Assembly: GCA_964519365.1 (NCBI GenBank)
Contig: CAZFHP010000026.1
Coordinates: forward strand, 1-20,346
Length of the DNA stretch: 20,346 nucleotides
Reading direction: 5' to 3'
Origin: CAZFHP01 sp964519365
GTDB lineage: Bacteria > Babelota > Babeliae > Babelales > RVW-14
Shown: piece after piece, positions 7,012-14,675 of the stretch
Layout of the letters: every line of letters starts with the position of its first letter
How positions within the stretch are numbered: the first letter of the stretch is position 1
Position numbers and translations under genes: made by a program
Notes under the pieces: model-generated
Seen by the model: the letters and a program-made list of their open reading frames with translations, nothing else
What the model was told of the DNA's origin: nothing
Database searches by the model: none

Positions 7012-9084
7012 ATGAGTGGGATGAAAAAAAGAAGCTTAATTTTTAAGCTTGTAGGGTTTGTTGTATTGTCTGTTTTGTTTTGCTCTAAAATATTTGCAGT
7101 ATCGATAACAGCAACCAGTAGTCTTTCGTGGCAAATAAGTAGCTATGGGTTTGCCAATGGTGACAGTGCTACTGGCTTTGTAAAATTTCTTGATGGCTTT
7201 TCTGTTCCAACAAACGGTAACGTAACGTTTAATATTACTGAGCCAGTTGCTGGGTCAATTAATTGTAATCAAACAGGGCGATTGATTTTAGACGGCCATC
7301 TAATACTTGCTCCAAATATTTCTTTGATAAACAATCTGGCAATTGATGGCCAAGGTTACGCTGTTCTTTTAGATGGCAATTTAACGGTTCCCTCGGGTCG
7401 ACTCATACATATCATATCTGATACAATAATAGGTGGGCGTGGCAGTACACTATATCTTGACGATTATGCCCATATTAGCGTTGACAATAATGCGACTTTG
7501 ACGCTCAAAAATATACGCATCAAAAATACACAAAATGGGACAAGTAACCCTATAGTCAGGCCATCGGGCCATCGTGCACATGTAGCGTTACAAAACGTCG
7601 AGCTTGCTCTTGCTGACGATTTTATATTTCGTGACGGTCGACTGTTTGTTTACGACAACGTGATTGTAACAGGCGAATCGACTTTTTCTTACAGGTCAAC
7701 ACAAGAGAGCTATATCTGTGACTGCGCAACGCTTGGGTTTGACAAAGACACGACGTTTGAGTATTTCCCAAGCACAGATAATAATAATTTAATCAAGATG
7801 CAAAGTGAAACGTCGACATTATATCTTGACGGTGCAACGTTGCAAGCGACGCATACAGGCATGCGATTAACTAACGGTCGATTGTGTTTTGACAATAATG
7901 TTATGTTGCGCAGTGCGATGCAAACGCGTTTAGTGTCATTAACGACTCCTGCAATAACCGTAACCCCAGTATCAACAAAAGATGTTCTTGGTCTTGCGTG
8001 GAGCCCTGATGGTCGCTATGTAGCTGTAACAATAACCGGAGGGACTGGAAATGAAATTTTTATGTACAGTTTTAATGGTTCAGCGTTAACTCTAGTAACT
8101 TCATTCGGAAGAGGTGGAACGATTAATAAGCCTATTACATGGAGCCCTGATGGGAAATATATATCGTTTGGCCTAGATAGTAATGGAGGCAGTGAGTTTC
8201 AAATTTATCGTTTTAATGGTTCAAGTTTATCAATTGTTTTTGCTGTTTCCCCAGCAGATGCTGCTGTTAATTCTGTTGCCTGGCATCCTGATGGTAACTA
8301 TATTGCGATGGCGCAAAATCACTTAGACAATAATAATGTCGATACGGGAATGGATGAAGTTCTGGTGTATTCGTTTAATGGAGCAACGGCATCGTTAACA
8401 ACAGCCAGAGTAAGTGAGAGTAATAAAGATGCGCTTTCTCTTGCCTGGCATCCAAGCGGAGATTATTTAGCTGTTGGATTTGCAACAGGAACAAATACAG
8501 ATTATGATGTTCGCGTTTATTCTTTTGATGGTTCTTCATTCGCGCCAGCGGGTGGATTGACGACAATTGGGGGCGATGTTAATTCTATATCGTGGAGTCC
8601 CGATGGGCAGTATATCGTTGCAGGGTTAAGTAGTAGTGCTAGTAGCGAATTACATGTTTATAGATTTGATGGATCATCGTTATCTATTGTTCATAGTATT
8701 TCTCCTGCAAATGTCGACATTAATTCTGTTGCATGGGCACCAGATGGTCGTTATTTTGCTGTTGGTACAGATACAAGCACAAATGAATTTTACATATACT
8801 CGTTTGATGGGCAAAATATTTCGTCGTCTATTTTGACATTAAATCTTGGGACAGAAAGTGTTAACAGTGTTTCGTGGCGACCGGATGGAAAGTATATAGC
8901 TCTTGGAACGACGGGTGATAAAGTGTACGTGTATGAAGTGAATTATACGACGGAGACAAACCCTCAGACGTTTGGTAATGGGATTATTTTTGGAGATTCG
9001 TCGCCAACAGGGGATGCCCTTGATGTGCAAGTGTTGGCAGAAGCGCAGGTAAGCGTAGATGGTTATGTAACTGTTGACAAGTGA
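7012..9084 (+). CDS. Secreted beta-helix plus seven-blade WD40-type propeller protein (family member 4)
   Basis: ATG at 7012, preceded by a purine tract ending AGAGAG at ideal distance; the internal ATG at 7021 is less well spaced. 690 residues. Signal peptide about 1-29 (ends KIFA). Same C-D-E order as member 3. Module C contains VKFLDGFSV, LYLDDYAHISVDNNATLTLK, ELALADDFIFRDGRL and LYLDGATLQATHTGMRL. The propeller has seven signatures (WSPDGRYVAV, WSPDGKYISF, WHPDGNYIAM, WHPSGDYLAV, WSPDGQYIVA, WAPDGRYFAV, WRPDGKYIAL; about residues 329-630). Module E is FGNGIIFGDSSPTGD to the end; its last 25 residues are almost the same as member 3 (DALDVQVLA...VDGYVTVDK). The 96-bp spacer before it has no strong terminator, so read-through from member 3 is plausible. 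Confidence 0.87.
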   Translation: MSGMKKRSLIFKLVGFVVLSVLFCSKIFAVSITATSSLSWQISSYGFANGDSATGFVKFLDGFSVPTNGNVTFNITEPVAGSINCNQTGRLILDGHLILAPNISLINNLAIDGQGYAVLLDGNLTVPSGRLIHIISDTIIGGRGSTLYLDDYAHISVDNNATLTLKNIRIKNTQNGTSNPIVRPSGHRAHVALQNVELALADDFIFRDGRLFVYDNVIVTGESTFSYRSTQESYICDCATLGFDKDTTFEYFPSTDNNNLIKMQSETSTLYLDGATLQATHTGMRLTNGRLCFDNNVMLRSAMQTRLVSLTTPAITVTPVSTKDVLGLAWSPDGRYVAVTITGGTGNEIFMYSFNGSALTLVTSFGRGGTINKPITWSPDGKYISFGLDSNGGSEFQIYRFNGSSLSIVFAVSPADAAVNSVAWHPDGNYIAMAQNHLDNNNVDTGMDEVLVYSFNGATASLTTARVSESNKDALSLAWHPSGDYLAVGFATGTNTDYDVRVYSFDGSSFAPAGGLTTIGGDVNSISWSPDGQYIVAGLSSSASSELHVYRFDGSSLSIVHSISPANVDINSVAWAPDGRYFAVGTDTSTNEFYIYSFDGQNISSSILTLNLGTESVNSVSWRPDGKYIALGTTGDKVYVYEVNYTTETNPQTFGNGIIFGDSSPTGDALDVQVLAEAQVSVDGYVTVDK

Positions 9085-9135
9085 TGAAACCGATGTGTAA
9101 TAAATGTGTGAGAAGGATTTTGTATTGACGCAAGA

Positions 9136-9198
9136 CCGGATCAAGTTTGAGACATGGTTTACAATAACGGTCTTGACGAGATCAAGGTTGTCCGGAGT
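9136..9198 (+). repeat. Dispersed repeat with CCGGA/TCCGG ends
   Basis: CCGGA (9136-9140) and TCCGG (9191-9195) flank the segment. Its second half (ATAACGG...GAGATCAAGG, then TGTCCGGAGT) matches the reverse complement of about 17313-17350 with three single-base differences and a 3-base gap. Two copies in intergenic DNA suggest a dispersed element. Confidence 0.5.
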
Positions 9199-9240
9199 GG
9201 TATGAGCTGATATAGATAGTGTTTTGAAATGTATGTGTTT

Positions 9241-9439
9241 TTTCGATTACTTGTCATCCTGAACTTGTTTCAGGATCCATGCTCAGATCGTTGTTTTTGT
9301 TTTGAATAATTCGTTTGAGCTATGGAGAGATGTGTATAAGAAAATTTTTTGAGAAGATCGTGGAGATGCCAATCGATATTTTTTTTGATAAGCGTGAGCA
9401 TGGATCCTGAAACAAGTTCAGGATGACAAACAATCGAAA
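9241..9439. repeat. Pair of 45-bp inverted repeats flanking a 109-bp core
   Basis: The left arm 9241-9285 and right arm 9395-9439 are reverse complements at 43 of 45 positions. Each contains TCATCCTGAACTTG followed by TTTCAGGATC, itself a small hairpin (CCTGAA/TTCAGG). The core has no coding potential I can support. The layout is that of a miniature inverted-repeat element, or of two inverted copies of one dispersed palindrome. Confidence 0.75.
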
Positions 9440-9457
9440 GGTATATTAACGAAGCTT

Positions 9458-9487
9458 CGGATTGTTATGAGTCGGATTGTTATGAGT
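9458..9487 (+). repeat. 15-bp tandem duplication
   Basis: CGGATTGTTATGAGT occurs twice head to tail (9458-9472, 9473-9487) without mismatch. It is non-coding and looks like recent slippage. Confidence 0.7.
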
Positions 9488-9503
9488 TGGAGTTTAGAGC
9501 TTG

Positions 9504-9522
9504 TCCCAGGCTTGATCCGGGA
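9504..9522. repeat. 19-nt hairpin repeat, TCCC-N-GATCCGGGA type
   Basis: TCCCAGGCTTGATCCGGGA forms a stem with one mismatch. It belongs with the two copies at 11679-11697 and 11702-11720. Confidence 0.6.
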
Positions 9523-9573
9523 TGACAAATAAAACGAGAGTGCTAACAAAAAAATCGAGAAGAGAGTGTGTGT

Positions 9574-11673
9574 ATGAATCGAATCATAAAATCTAAAGTT
9601 GTGTGGCTTCGTTGTTTTCACCTAACGGTTTTGGCAACGTTTTTTTTAATCACATTTTTTTTCCCTCACACGGTACAGGCTGCGCTTAATTATATCGACG
9701 GGACTTCTAGCCTCCAGTGGGAAACAACAACAGAGACGTTTGATACTGATGGAAGCGGCGCTGTTGGGTTTGTGAAATTTAAAGACGGTTTTCAAATTAC
9801 GAATAAATCATGGGCTACGTTTAATATTACAGAAAGTGTCGAGGGTAATATTAATATGGGGACGACGACTCCTGGGACCATGCGCTTGAAAGGCCCAATA
9901 TCGTTTGCACCAGGTGTGACGTTTGATAACGGTGGGATTATAGAAGGTAACGGGTATACGATTATTTTTGAAGGTGACGTAACGATACCTGAGGGCAAAA
10001 CGTTTCATATCACATCGACAACTGCTATTGATGGCTGTGGGAATACGCTTTATCTTGAACCACATGCAAATATTTCGCTTGATAATAACGTAACGCTTAC
10101 GTTACGAAACATGCGCGTGAAAAACACGCGCAATAGTTCTTCAAATCCAATTATTCGTCCGTCAGGACATCGAGCTCAAGTATCGTTACAAGACGTAGAG
10201 CTTGCACTTGCCGACGATTTTATTTTTCGTGATGGGCAACTGTTTATTCACGACGATGTGATCGTAACGGGTTCTTCTGTTTTCTCATATCGTTCTACCC
10301 AAACAAGTTATATCTGCGATGCAGCAACGTTTGCTTTTGATAAAGACTCAACGTTTTTGTATTACCCAAGTATTATGGACAATCACTTGATTCAAATGCA
10401 AAGTGATACATCGACGTTATACCTAGACGGTGCAACGTTGCAAGCGACGCATACAGGTATGCGTTTAAGTAACGGGCGCGTGTGTTTTGATAATAACGTT
10501 GTTCTTAACAGTTCTGCCCAAACCCGGCTCAATATTGATTTTAATAATCCTGTATTTAATTATGACTTAGGGGGTGCTTTTGTTGGGTTGACGTGGAGTC
10601 CTGATGGAAGGTTTTTAGCAGGAAGCTTGAATGGTGGTAGGGTGCGTGTTTACCCTGATTACAATATTAACACAGGAATAGATTCGTATCTTTTTAACCG
10701 AAATGGGCCGCCAGGAAATCCTCGTTGGTTAGAATGGACACCAAATAGTCGGTTTTTTATGGCAGTTTATGATGATGGTACGTTAAAAGTTTTTGAAAAA
10801 AACAATGTTTTAAGCGGGACGACTACTGCGTTTTATAATCAAGATCTTTCAACAAATTCTTTCTATGCGCTTGCCATAAGTCCATGTGGGCAGTACATAG
10901 CTTTAGGTGATGATAATGCTGGTGGTCTTATGCAGGTTATTACATGGGATACAATTAGGGAAAACCAAACAACGACTATTTTTTCTCGGACGTTAGGATC
11001 TGCTATTCGGTGCATAAAATGGAGCCCTGATGGAAATTATATAGCAGTTGGTTTATTAAGTGGTTATTTGGAAGTGTATTCGTTAACCCAGCATATTTTA
11101 TTGGATACGATAGCAAGCCCGATTTATCGTCAAACTGTTGGTGGTGATATTGGTGAGCTTAATTGGAGTCCAGATGGGAATTATCTTGCGCTTGGCGCTT
11201 CTAATGGTGACGTAAAAGTTTTGACGCTTGCGCAGGTAAAAAATAATGCGTCAGGGGTATATTTATTTAGTGCTGATATTGGCGGGGCTGCGAGAATTAA
11301 TGCGTTGCATTGGAACCCTGATGGTCGGTATATAGCGCTTGGGCAAAGTGATAACAGAGTAAAGATACTCGGCTTACATGCAAATATTCTTGCATCTAAT
11401 ACAACGCCATTATTCAATTATCTCAACACTTATCAAGTTTGGGAAGTTAAGTGGAGTCCCGATGGGGCTTACTTAGCGATAGGTGATAACTCTGGGCTCT
11501 TGAAAGTGTTTCCCACCAACTATACAACTGAAACAGCGTCACAAGTATTTACGACGGGTGTAATTTTCGGCGACTCGTCGCAAGCAAGTGGTGCGGGGAA
11601 TTTAGATGTAAAAATTTTGGGCGGGGCGCAGGTGAGTATAGATGGGTATGTTATGTATGATAATGAGAGTTAG
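9574..11673 (+). CDS. Secreted beta-helix plus seven-blade WD40-type propeller protein (family member 5)
   Basis: I choose the ATG at 9574, seven bases after AGAGAG (9561-9566), over an in-frame GTG at 9568 that nearly touches the ribosome binding site. 699 residues. Signal peptide about 1-36 (ends HTVQA). C-D-E order. Module C is very close to member 3 in its central part (LYLEPHANISLDNNVTLTLR, FIHDDVIVTGSS, STQTSYICDAATFAFDK). The propeller (about 340-635) has seven signatures, less regular than elsewhere: WSPDGRFLAG, WTPNSRFFMA, ISPCGQYIAL, WSPDGNYIAV, WSPDGNYLAL, WNPDGRYIAL, WSPDGAYLAI. Its outer strands differ from members 3 and 4 (DVKVLTLAQV, RVKILGLHAN), so this propeller is a distinct lineage on a shared stalk. 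Module E is FTTGVIFGDSSQAS to the end. Confidence 0.87.
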   Translation: MNRIIKSKVVWLRCFHLTVLATFFLITFFFPHTVQAALNYIDGTSSLQWETTTETFDTDGSGAVGFVKFKDGFQITNKSWATFNITESVEGNINMGTTTPGTMRLKGPISFAPGVTFDNGGIIEGNGYTIIFEGDVTIPEGKTFHITSTTAIDGCGNTLYLEPHANISLDNNVTLTLRNMRVKNTRNSSSNPIIRPSGHRAQVSLQDVELALADDFIFRDGQLFIHDDVIVTGSSVFSYRSTQTSYICDAATFAFDKDSTFLYYPSIMDNHLIQMQSDTSTLYLDGATLQATHTGMRLSNGRVCFDNNVVLNSSAQTRLNIDFNNPVFNYDLGGAFVGLTWSPDGRFLAGSLNGGRVRVYPDYNINTGIDSYLFNRNGPPGNPRWLEWTPNSRFFMAVYDDGTLKVFEKNNVLSGTTTAFYNQDLSTNSFYALAISPCGQYIALGDDNAGGLMQVITWDTIRENQTTTIFSRTLGSAIRCIKWSPDGNYIAVGLLSGYLEVYSLTQHILLDTIASPIYRQTVGGDIGELNWSPDGNYLALGASNGDVKVLTLAQVKNNASGVYLFSADIGGAARINALHWNPDGRYIALGQSDNRVKILGLHANILASNTTPLFNYLNTYQVWEVKWSPDGAYLAIGDNSGLLKVFPTNYTTETASQVFTTGVIFGDSSQASGAGNLDVKILGGAQVSIDGYVMYDNES

Positions 11674-11678
11674 ACTCG

Positions 11679-11720
11679 CCCCGGACTGGATCCGGGGCTT
11701 GTCCCGGACGTGATCCGGGA
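11679..11720. repeat. Two adjacent 19-nt hairpin repeats
   Basis: CCCCGGA-N5-TCCGGGG (11679-11697) and TCCCGGA-N5-TCCGGGA (11702-11720) are each perfect 7-bp stems with 5-nt loops, five bases downstream of the member 5 stop. No T-run follows, so intrinsic termination is not supported. They form one family with 9504-9522. Confidence 0.7.
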
Positions 11721-11768
11721 TATAAACAAAAGAGTAAGTGTAAACTAAAACATATAGGAGAGGGTTTC

Positions 11769-14228
11769 ATGAGAACGTTTTTTCGATCGTATTTGTTGTT
11801 GTTTGTTTCGTTTGTAACCATAAGTGCGCTGACGCATAATACGCTACTTGCTGACCTAACGTTTGTCGGCGGTGGAGCGTCGTTTGTTATTCAAGAGAGC
11901 GATTCGCATCTAAAATTAAATTATCACGATGATATTGATGGCTGGAGTGAGCGTTCGATTGTTCGTGATCGCGTTAACAAAACGTCTGATTCTTGGACTC
12001 CTGGCTACCCGGCAGGAAGTATTATTAGCTCGAGCGGGAGCTATGTCGATCCATCGCCAGATTTGATTTACAGTAACAGTAATGCGATTGCGAAAAATGC
12101 TGGGGATATTGCGACGAATACGGGTAACATTGCGACGAATACGGGTAACATTGCGACGAATACGGGTAACATTGCGATACTTAATAGTGCCGTAACTATC
12201 TACGATACGCATCAAACATATGCAAGCAATACGACTGAAGAAAATTTTGTGTACTTTAAAGATGGCTTTACGGTTAATGCGGATAGAACGCTTACGCTTC
12301 ACACACCCATTCCCGTAACGGGGAATATTAACTTAAGCGACACGGGCAAAATAAATTTAGCGAACGATTTGTATCTTGGCTCAAACGCTTATTTAACTAA
12401 CGGTGGCCAAATAGATGGCAATGGTTTTGCGCTTGTACTTTCATGTACGTTTGAAGTTCCAGAGAATCAAGTATTGCAAATCACAGGGGATACGATAATT
12501 AACGGTCACGGGACGACGTTATATCTAAACCCACACGCGCAAATTACGGTTGATAATAACGTGACGCTGACATTAAAGAACGTTCGAATCAAAAACACGC
12601 GCAATTCAAAAGACGACCCTATGATTAGTCTCAGTGGTGCTAACAGTAAGCTTGCACTCATGGACGTTGAGCTTGCACTTGCGGATGATTTTTGGTTCAC
12701 CGAAGGACATATGTTTATTCACGACGATGTTGTTGTTTCAGGCTCGTCTCAATTTATTTATCGAACAACAGAGTCAAGTTACATAGAAGATGCTGCCATG
12801 TTTGGCATTGATCCTGATTCGACATTTTTCTATGCCCCAGAATCAACATCTAATAATTTGATAAACATGTTGAGCAAGACGTCTGGGATGTATTTTGATG
12901 GATCGACACTTAAAACGACGACAACGGGAATTAGATTAAGCAAAGGCATGTTATGTTTTGATAATAATGTGACAATAACAAGTGCTGCTTCTGAGCCAGA
13001 AGTCGTTTGGGTTAGTGTGGGAGCTGTTTTTAGCCAGCTTGATAGAAAGAATTATGGTAATTACGTTCGTTCAGTAGCATGGCGGCCAACAGGAAATTAT
13101 CTTGCTGTTGGTGGGTTTGATGGAGACATTTCTCCTGTTAGAGTGTATAGTTTTAATGGAACTTCTTTTACCTTAGAAGATTCAAACAATTTTGCTCCTG
13201 ATAGCAAAGTGGGACTTTCAGATATTAATTCAGTTGATTGGAGCCCTGATGGGGCGTTTTTAGCGGTTGCTGGTGATGGTGGTGATGACGATGAAATAGA
13301 TATTTATAGCTTTGACGGTTCTTCATTAACATTCGAAGCGTCTCAACTTATTGGCCCGAGTGCTGGAATTTCACCTATTGTACGGACCGTTTCTTGGAGC
13401 CCGGATGGAAATCATCTTGTTGCGGGATTAGAGTGGCCAGAGAATAATAATCATTTGAGGGTATATAGTTTTAACAAAGTTACGCCAGCACTTACACAAG
13501 TTCAAGCGTTTAATCCTGGGGCTTATGTTTATGGAACATCATGGCAGCATATTGCTGGAGGAAGTTACGTTGCTATTGCAATGGTTAGTGCCGCTGGCAA
13601 TGAGATAAAAATATATTACTTTAATCCGGGGACTCAGACGTTATCGCAGAGTGTTGCTCAAAACTATGGAGGAGCAAATGCAAACAGTGTTGCGTGGCGG
13701 CCAGGGAGTAATCATCTTGCTGTTGGAGGTGGTTCTATTGGTGGTAACGATGTTCAAGTATACAGTTTTAGCACAACAGGTTCGACGTTGTCATCTGTTG
13801 TTGGTGTAGATTTTGGAGGACCAGTTAAATCAGTTTCATGGAGCCCTGATGGGAAGAATCTTGCTGTTGGCGGTAATACTTCGTCTGGTGGCCATCTAGA
13901 TATAGAACTGTATGAATTTAATGCAACAGTCTCATCATTGACACGCACTGCACAAGGAAATTATGGAACGCTTGCTTATTCTACGTCATGGAGTTTTGAT
14001 GGAAACTATGTTGGAGTTGGTGGGCAGACGACTGCTGGTGGTCATGATGAGATTGAAGTTTATTCAGTTCCATCATCTGAGGAAAGATTAGCAGTAAACC
14101 CACAAACGTTTAGTAACGGGATAATATTCGGTGATTCGTCTGTAACTGATGGTGACTTGGATGTTAAGGTGCTGGCTGCAGCACGGGTTGAGATAGAAGG
14201 AATAGTGGTTGATAATTCTTCTGTGTAG
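11769..14228 (+). CDS. Large secreted coil, beta-helix and seven-blade propeller protein (family member 6)
   Basis: ATG at 11769 behind TAGGAGAGGG; 819 residues, the longest member. Signal peptide about 1-28 (ends NTLLA). It keeps a diverged module A (GWSERSIVRDR, GSYVDPSPD, SNSNAIA). In place of the CC-containing module B it has a short heptad stretch (about 112-140) with three exact copies of IATNTGN, as seen in trimeric fibre proteins. Module C follows (GHGTTLYLNPHAQITVDNNV, FIHDDVVVSGSS, MYFDGSTLKT). The propeller (about 435-770) has seven signatures (WRPTGNYLAV, WSPDGAFLAV, WSPDGNHLVA, WQHIAGGSYVAI, WRPGSNHLAV, WSPDGKNLAV, WSFDGNYVGV). Module E is FSNGIIFGDSS to the end. It bridges the A-B-C-E and C-D-E architectures. 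Confidence 0.87.
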   Translation: MRTFFRSYLLLFVSFVTISALTHNTLLADLTFVGGGASFVIQESDSHLKLNYHDDIDGWSERSIVRDRVNKTSDSWTPGYPAGSIISSSGSYVDPSPDLIYSNSNAIAKNAGDIATNTGNIATNTGNIATNTGNIAILNSAVTIYDTHQTYASNTTEENFVYFKDGFTVNADRTLTLHTPIPVTGNINLSDTGKINLANDLYLGSNAYLTNGGQIDGNGFALVLSCTFEVPENQVLQITGDTIINGHGTTLYLNPHAQITVDNNVTLTLKNVRIKNTRNSKDDPMISLSGANSKLALMDVELALADDFWFTEGHMFIHDDVVVSGSSQFIYRTTESSYIEDAAMFGIDPDSTFFYAPESTSNNLINMLSKTSGMYFDGSTLKTTTTGIRLSKGMLCFDNNVTITSAASEPEVVWVSVGAVFSQLDRKNYGNYVRSVAWRPTGNYLAVGGFDGDISPVRVYSFNGTSFTLEDSNNFAPDSKVGLSDINSVDWSPDGAFLAVAGDGGDDDEIDIYSFDGSSLTFEASQLIGPSAGISPIVRTVSWSPDGNHLVAGLEWPENNNHLRVYSFNKVTPALTQVQAFNPGAYVYGTSWQHIAGGSYVAIAMVSAAGNEIKIYYFNPGTQTLSQSVAQNYGGANANSVAWRPGSNHLAVGGGSIGGNDVQVYSFSTTGSTLSSVVGVDFGGPVKSVSWSPDGKNLAVGGNTSSGGHLDIELYEFNATVSSLTRTAQGNYGTLAYSTSWSFDGNYVGVGGQTTAGGHDEIEVYSVPSSEERLAVNPQTFSNGIIFGDSSVTDGDLDVKVLAAARVEIEGIVVDNSSV
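12108..12170 (+). repeat. Three perfect 21-bp coding tandem repeats
   Basis: ATTGCGACGAATACGGGTAA+C is repeated at 12108-12128, 12129-12149 and 12150-12170 with no mismatch, then a partial fourth unit ATTGCGA. It encodes heptads IATNTGN. Perfect copies imply recent expansion. Confidence 0.9.
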
Positions 14229-14340
14229 GGAATTATAAGGAAATGGTTCGAGACTATTTTTGTTGGTCTCATGTTATTCGACCAAAAAAAATACCTCACC
14301 ACGAACGGATTAAAAAGAATGTATCAGGTTTTATCACAAA

Positions 14341-14397
14341 CGGGTTAGAATAGAAAGCGAGAGGGCGGAGGAACTCCGCCCACGATATCATAACCCG
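14341..14397. other. Nested stem-loop
   Basis: The inner stem GGGCGGAG-GAA-CTCCGCCC (14363-14381) is a perfect 8-bp stem with a 3-nt loop. The outer arms CGGGTTA (14341-14347) and TAACCCG (14391-14397) are also complementary. No T-run follows. It could be a structured RNA, a processing site, or a diverged dispersed repeat. Confidence 0.55.
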
Positions 14398-14560
14398 GTG
14401 AGAACGGTATGGGAGTGAAGGTCAGAAGAGGGGGGATGGTTTTGGGGTGTTTTTTTTGGTAACCTAGATCAAGGCTAAGATGCGATGAGTGTTTGCTGAT
14501 AGATTTATAGTAGAAAGATATTCATGAGAATGTTGTCAACCCTGCGATACGCACAAAAGT

Positions 14561-14618
14561 GCTACTTAGGACCGACGGTGGAACCCCTCGGGAAGTCTGT
14601 AAACGGACAACTCGGGGT
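14561..14618. repeat. Intergenic copy of the GCTACT...CCCTCG palindromic repeat
   Basis: 14561-14590 matches 16589-16618, inside a coding sequence, at 26 of 30 positions; both share GGACCGACGG. The copy ends with a stem ACCCC (14583-14587) / GGGGT (14614-14618). Confidence 0.7.
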
Positions 14619-14675
14619 AAATCATAACCTAAAGATTTGGAATATGTTTGCTGGTAGTTGTATGCAGGAAAGATT

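Larger units (their letters stand above)
9085..9573. other. 489-bp intergenic spacer rich in dispersed palindromes
   Basis: No convincing gene. In order it holds a nested CCGGA...TCCGG repeat (9136-9198), a pair of 45-bp inverted arms (9241-9285 and 9395-9439), a 15-bp tandem duplication (9458-9487), a 19-nt hairpin repeat (9504-9522) and the purine-rich ribosome binding site of the next gene (9558-9566). Confidence 0.7.
14229..14675. other. 447-bp intergenic spacer with several hairpins
   Basis: No supported gene. It contains a hairpin TTGGTC/GACCAA (14263-14268, 14280-14285) extended by T and A runs, a nested GC-rich stem-loop (14341-14397), a dispersed palindromic repeat (14561-14618) and the ribosome binding site of the next gene (14666-14669). 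Confidence 0.6.

Noticed and set aside
11916..12302. 128-codon minus-strand frame rich in RIRRNVT repeats
   Set aside because: Its repeats are the antisense of the IATNTGN tandem array of member 6, which has a signal peptide and conserved modules.
14263..14285. Hairpin after member 6 as an intrinsic terminator
   Set aside because: On the plus strand it is followed by A residues, not T; the T-run lies before the stem. It could not be supported as a standard terminator.
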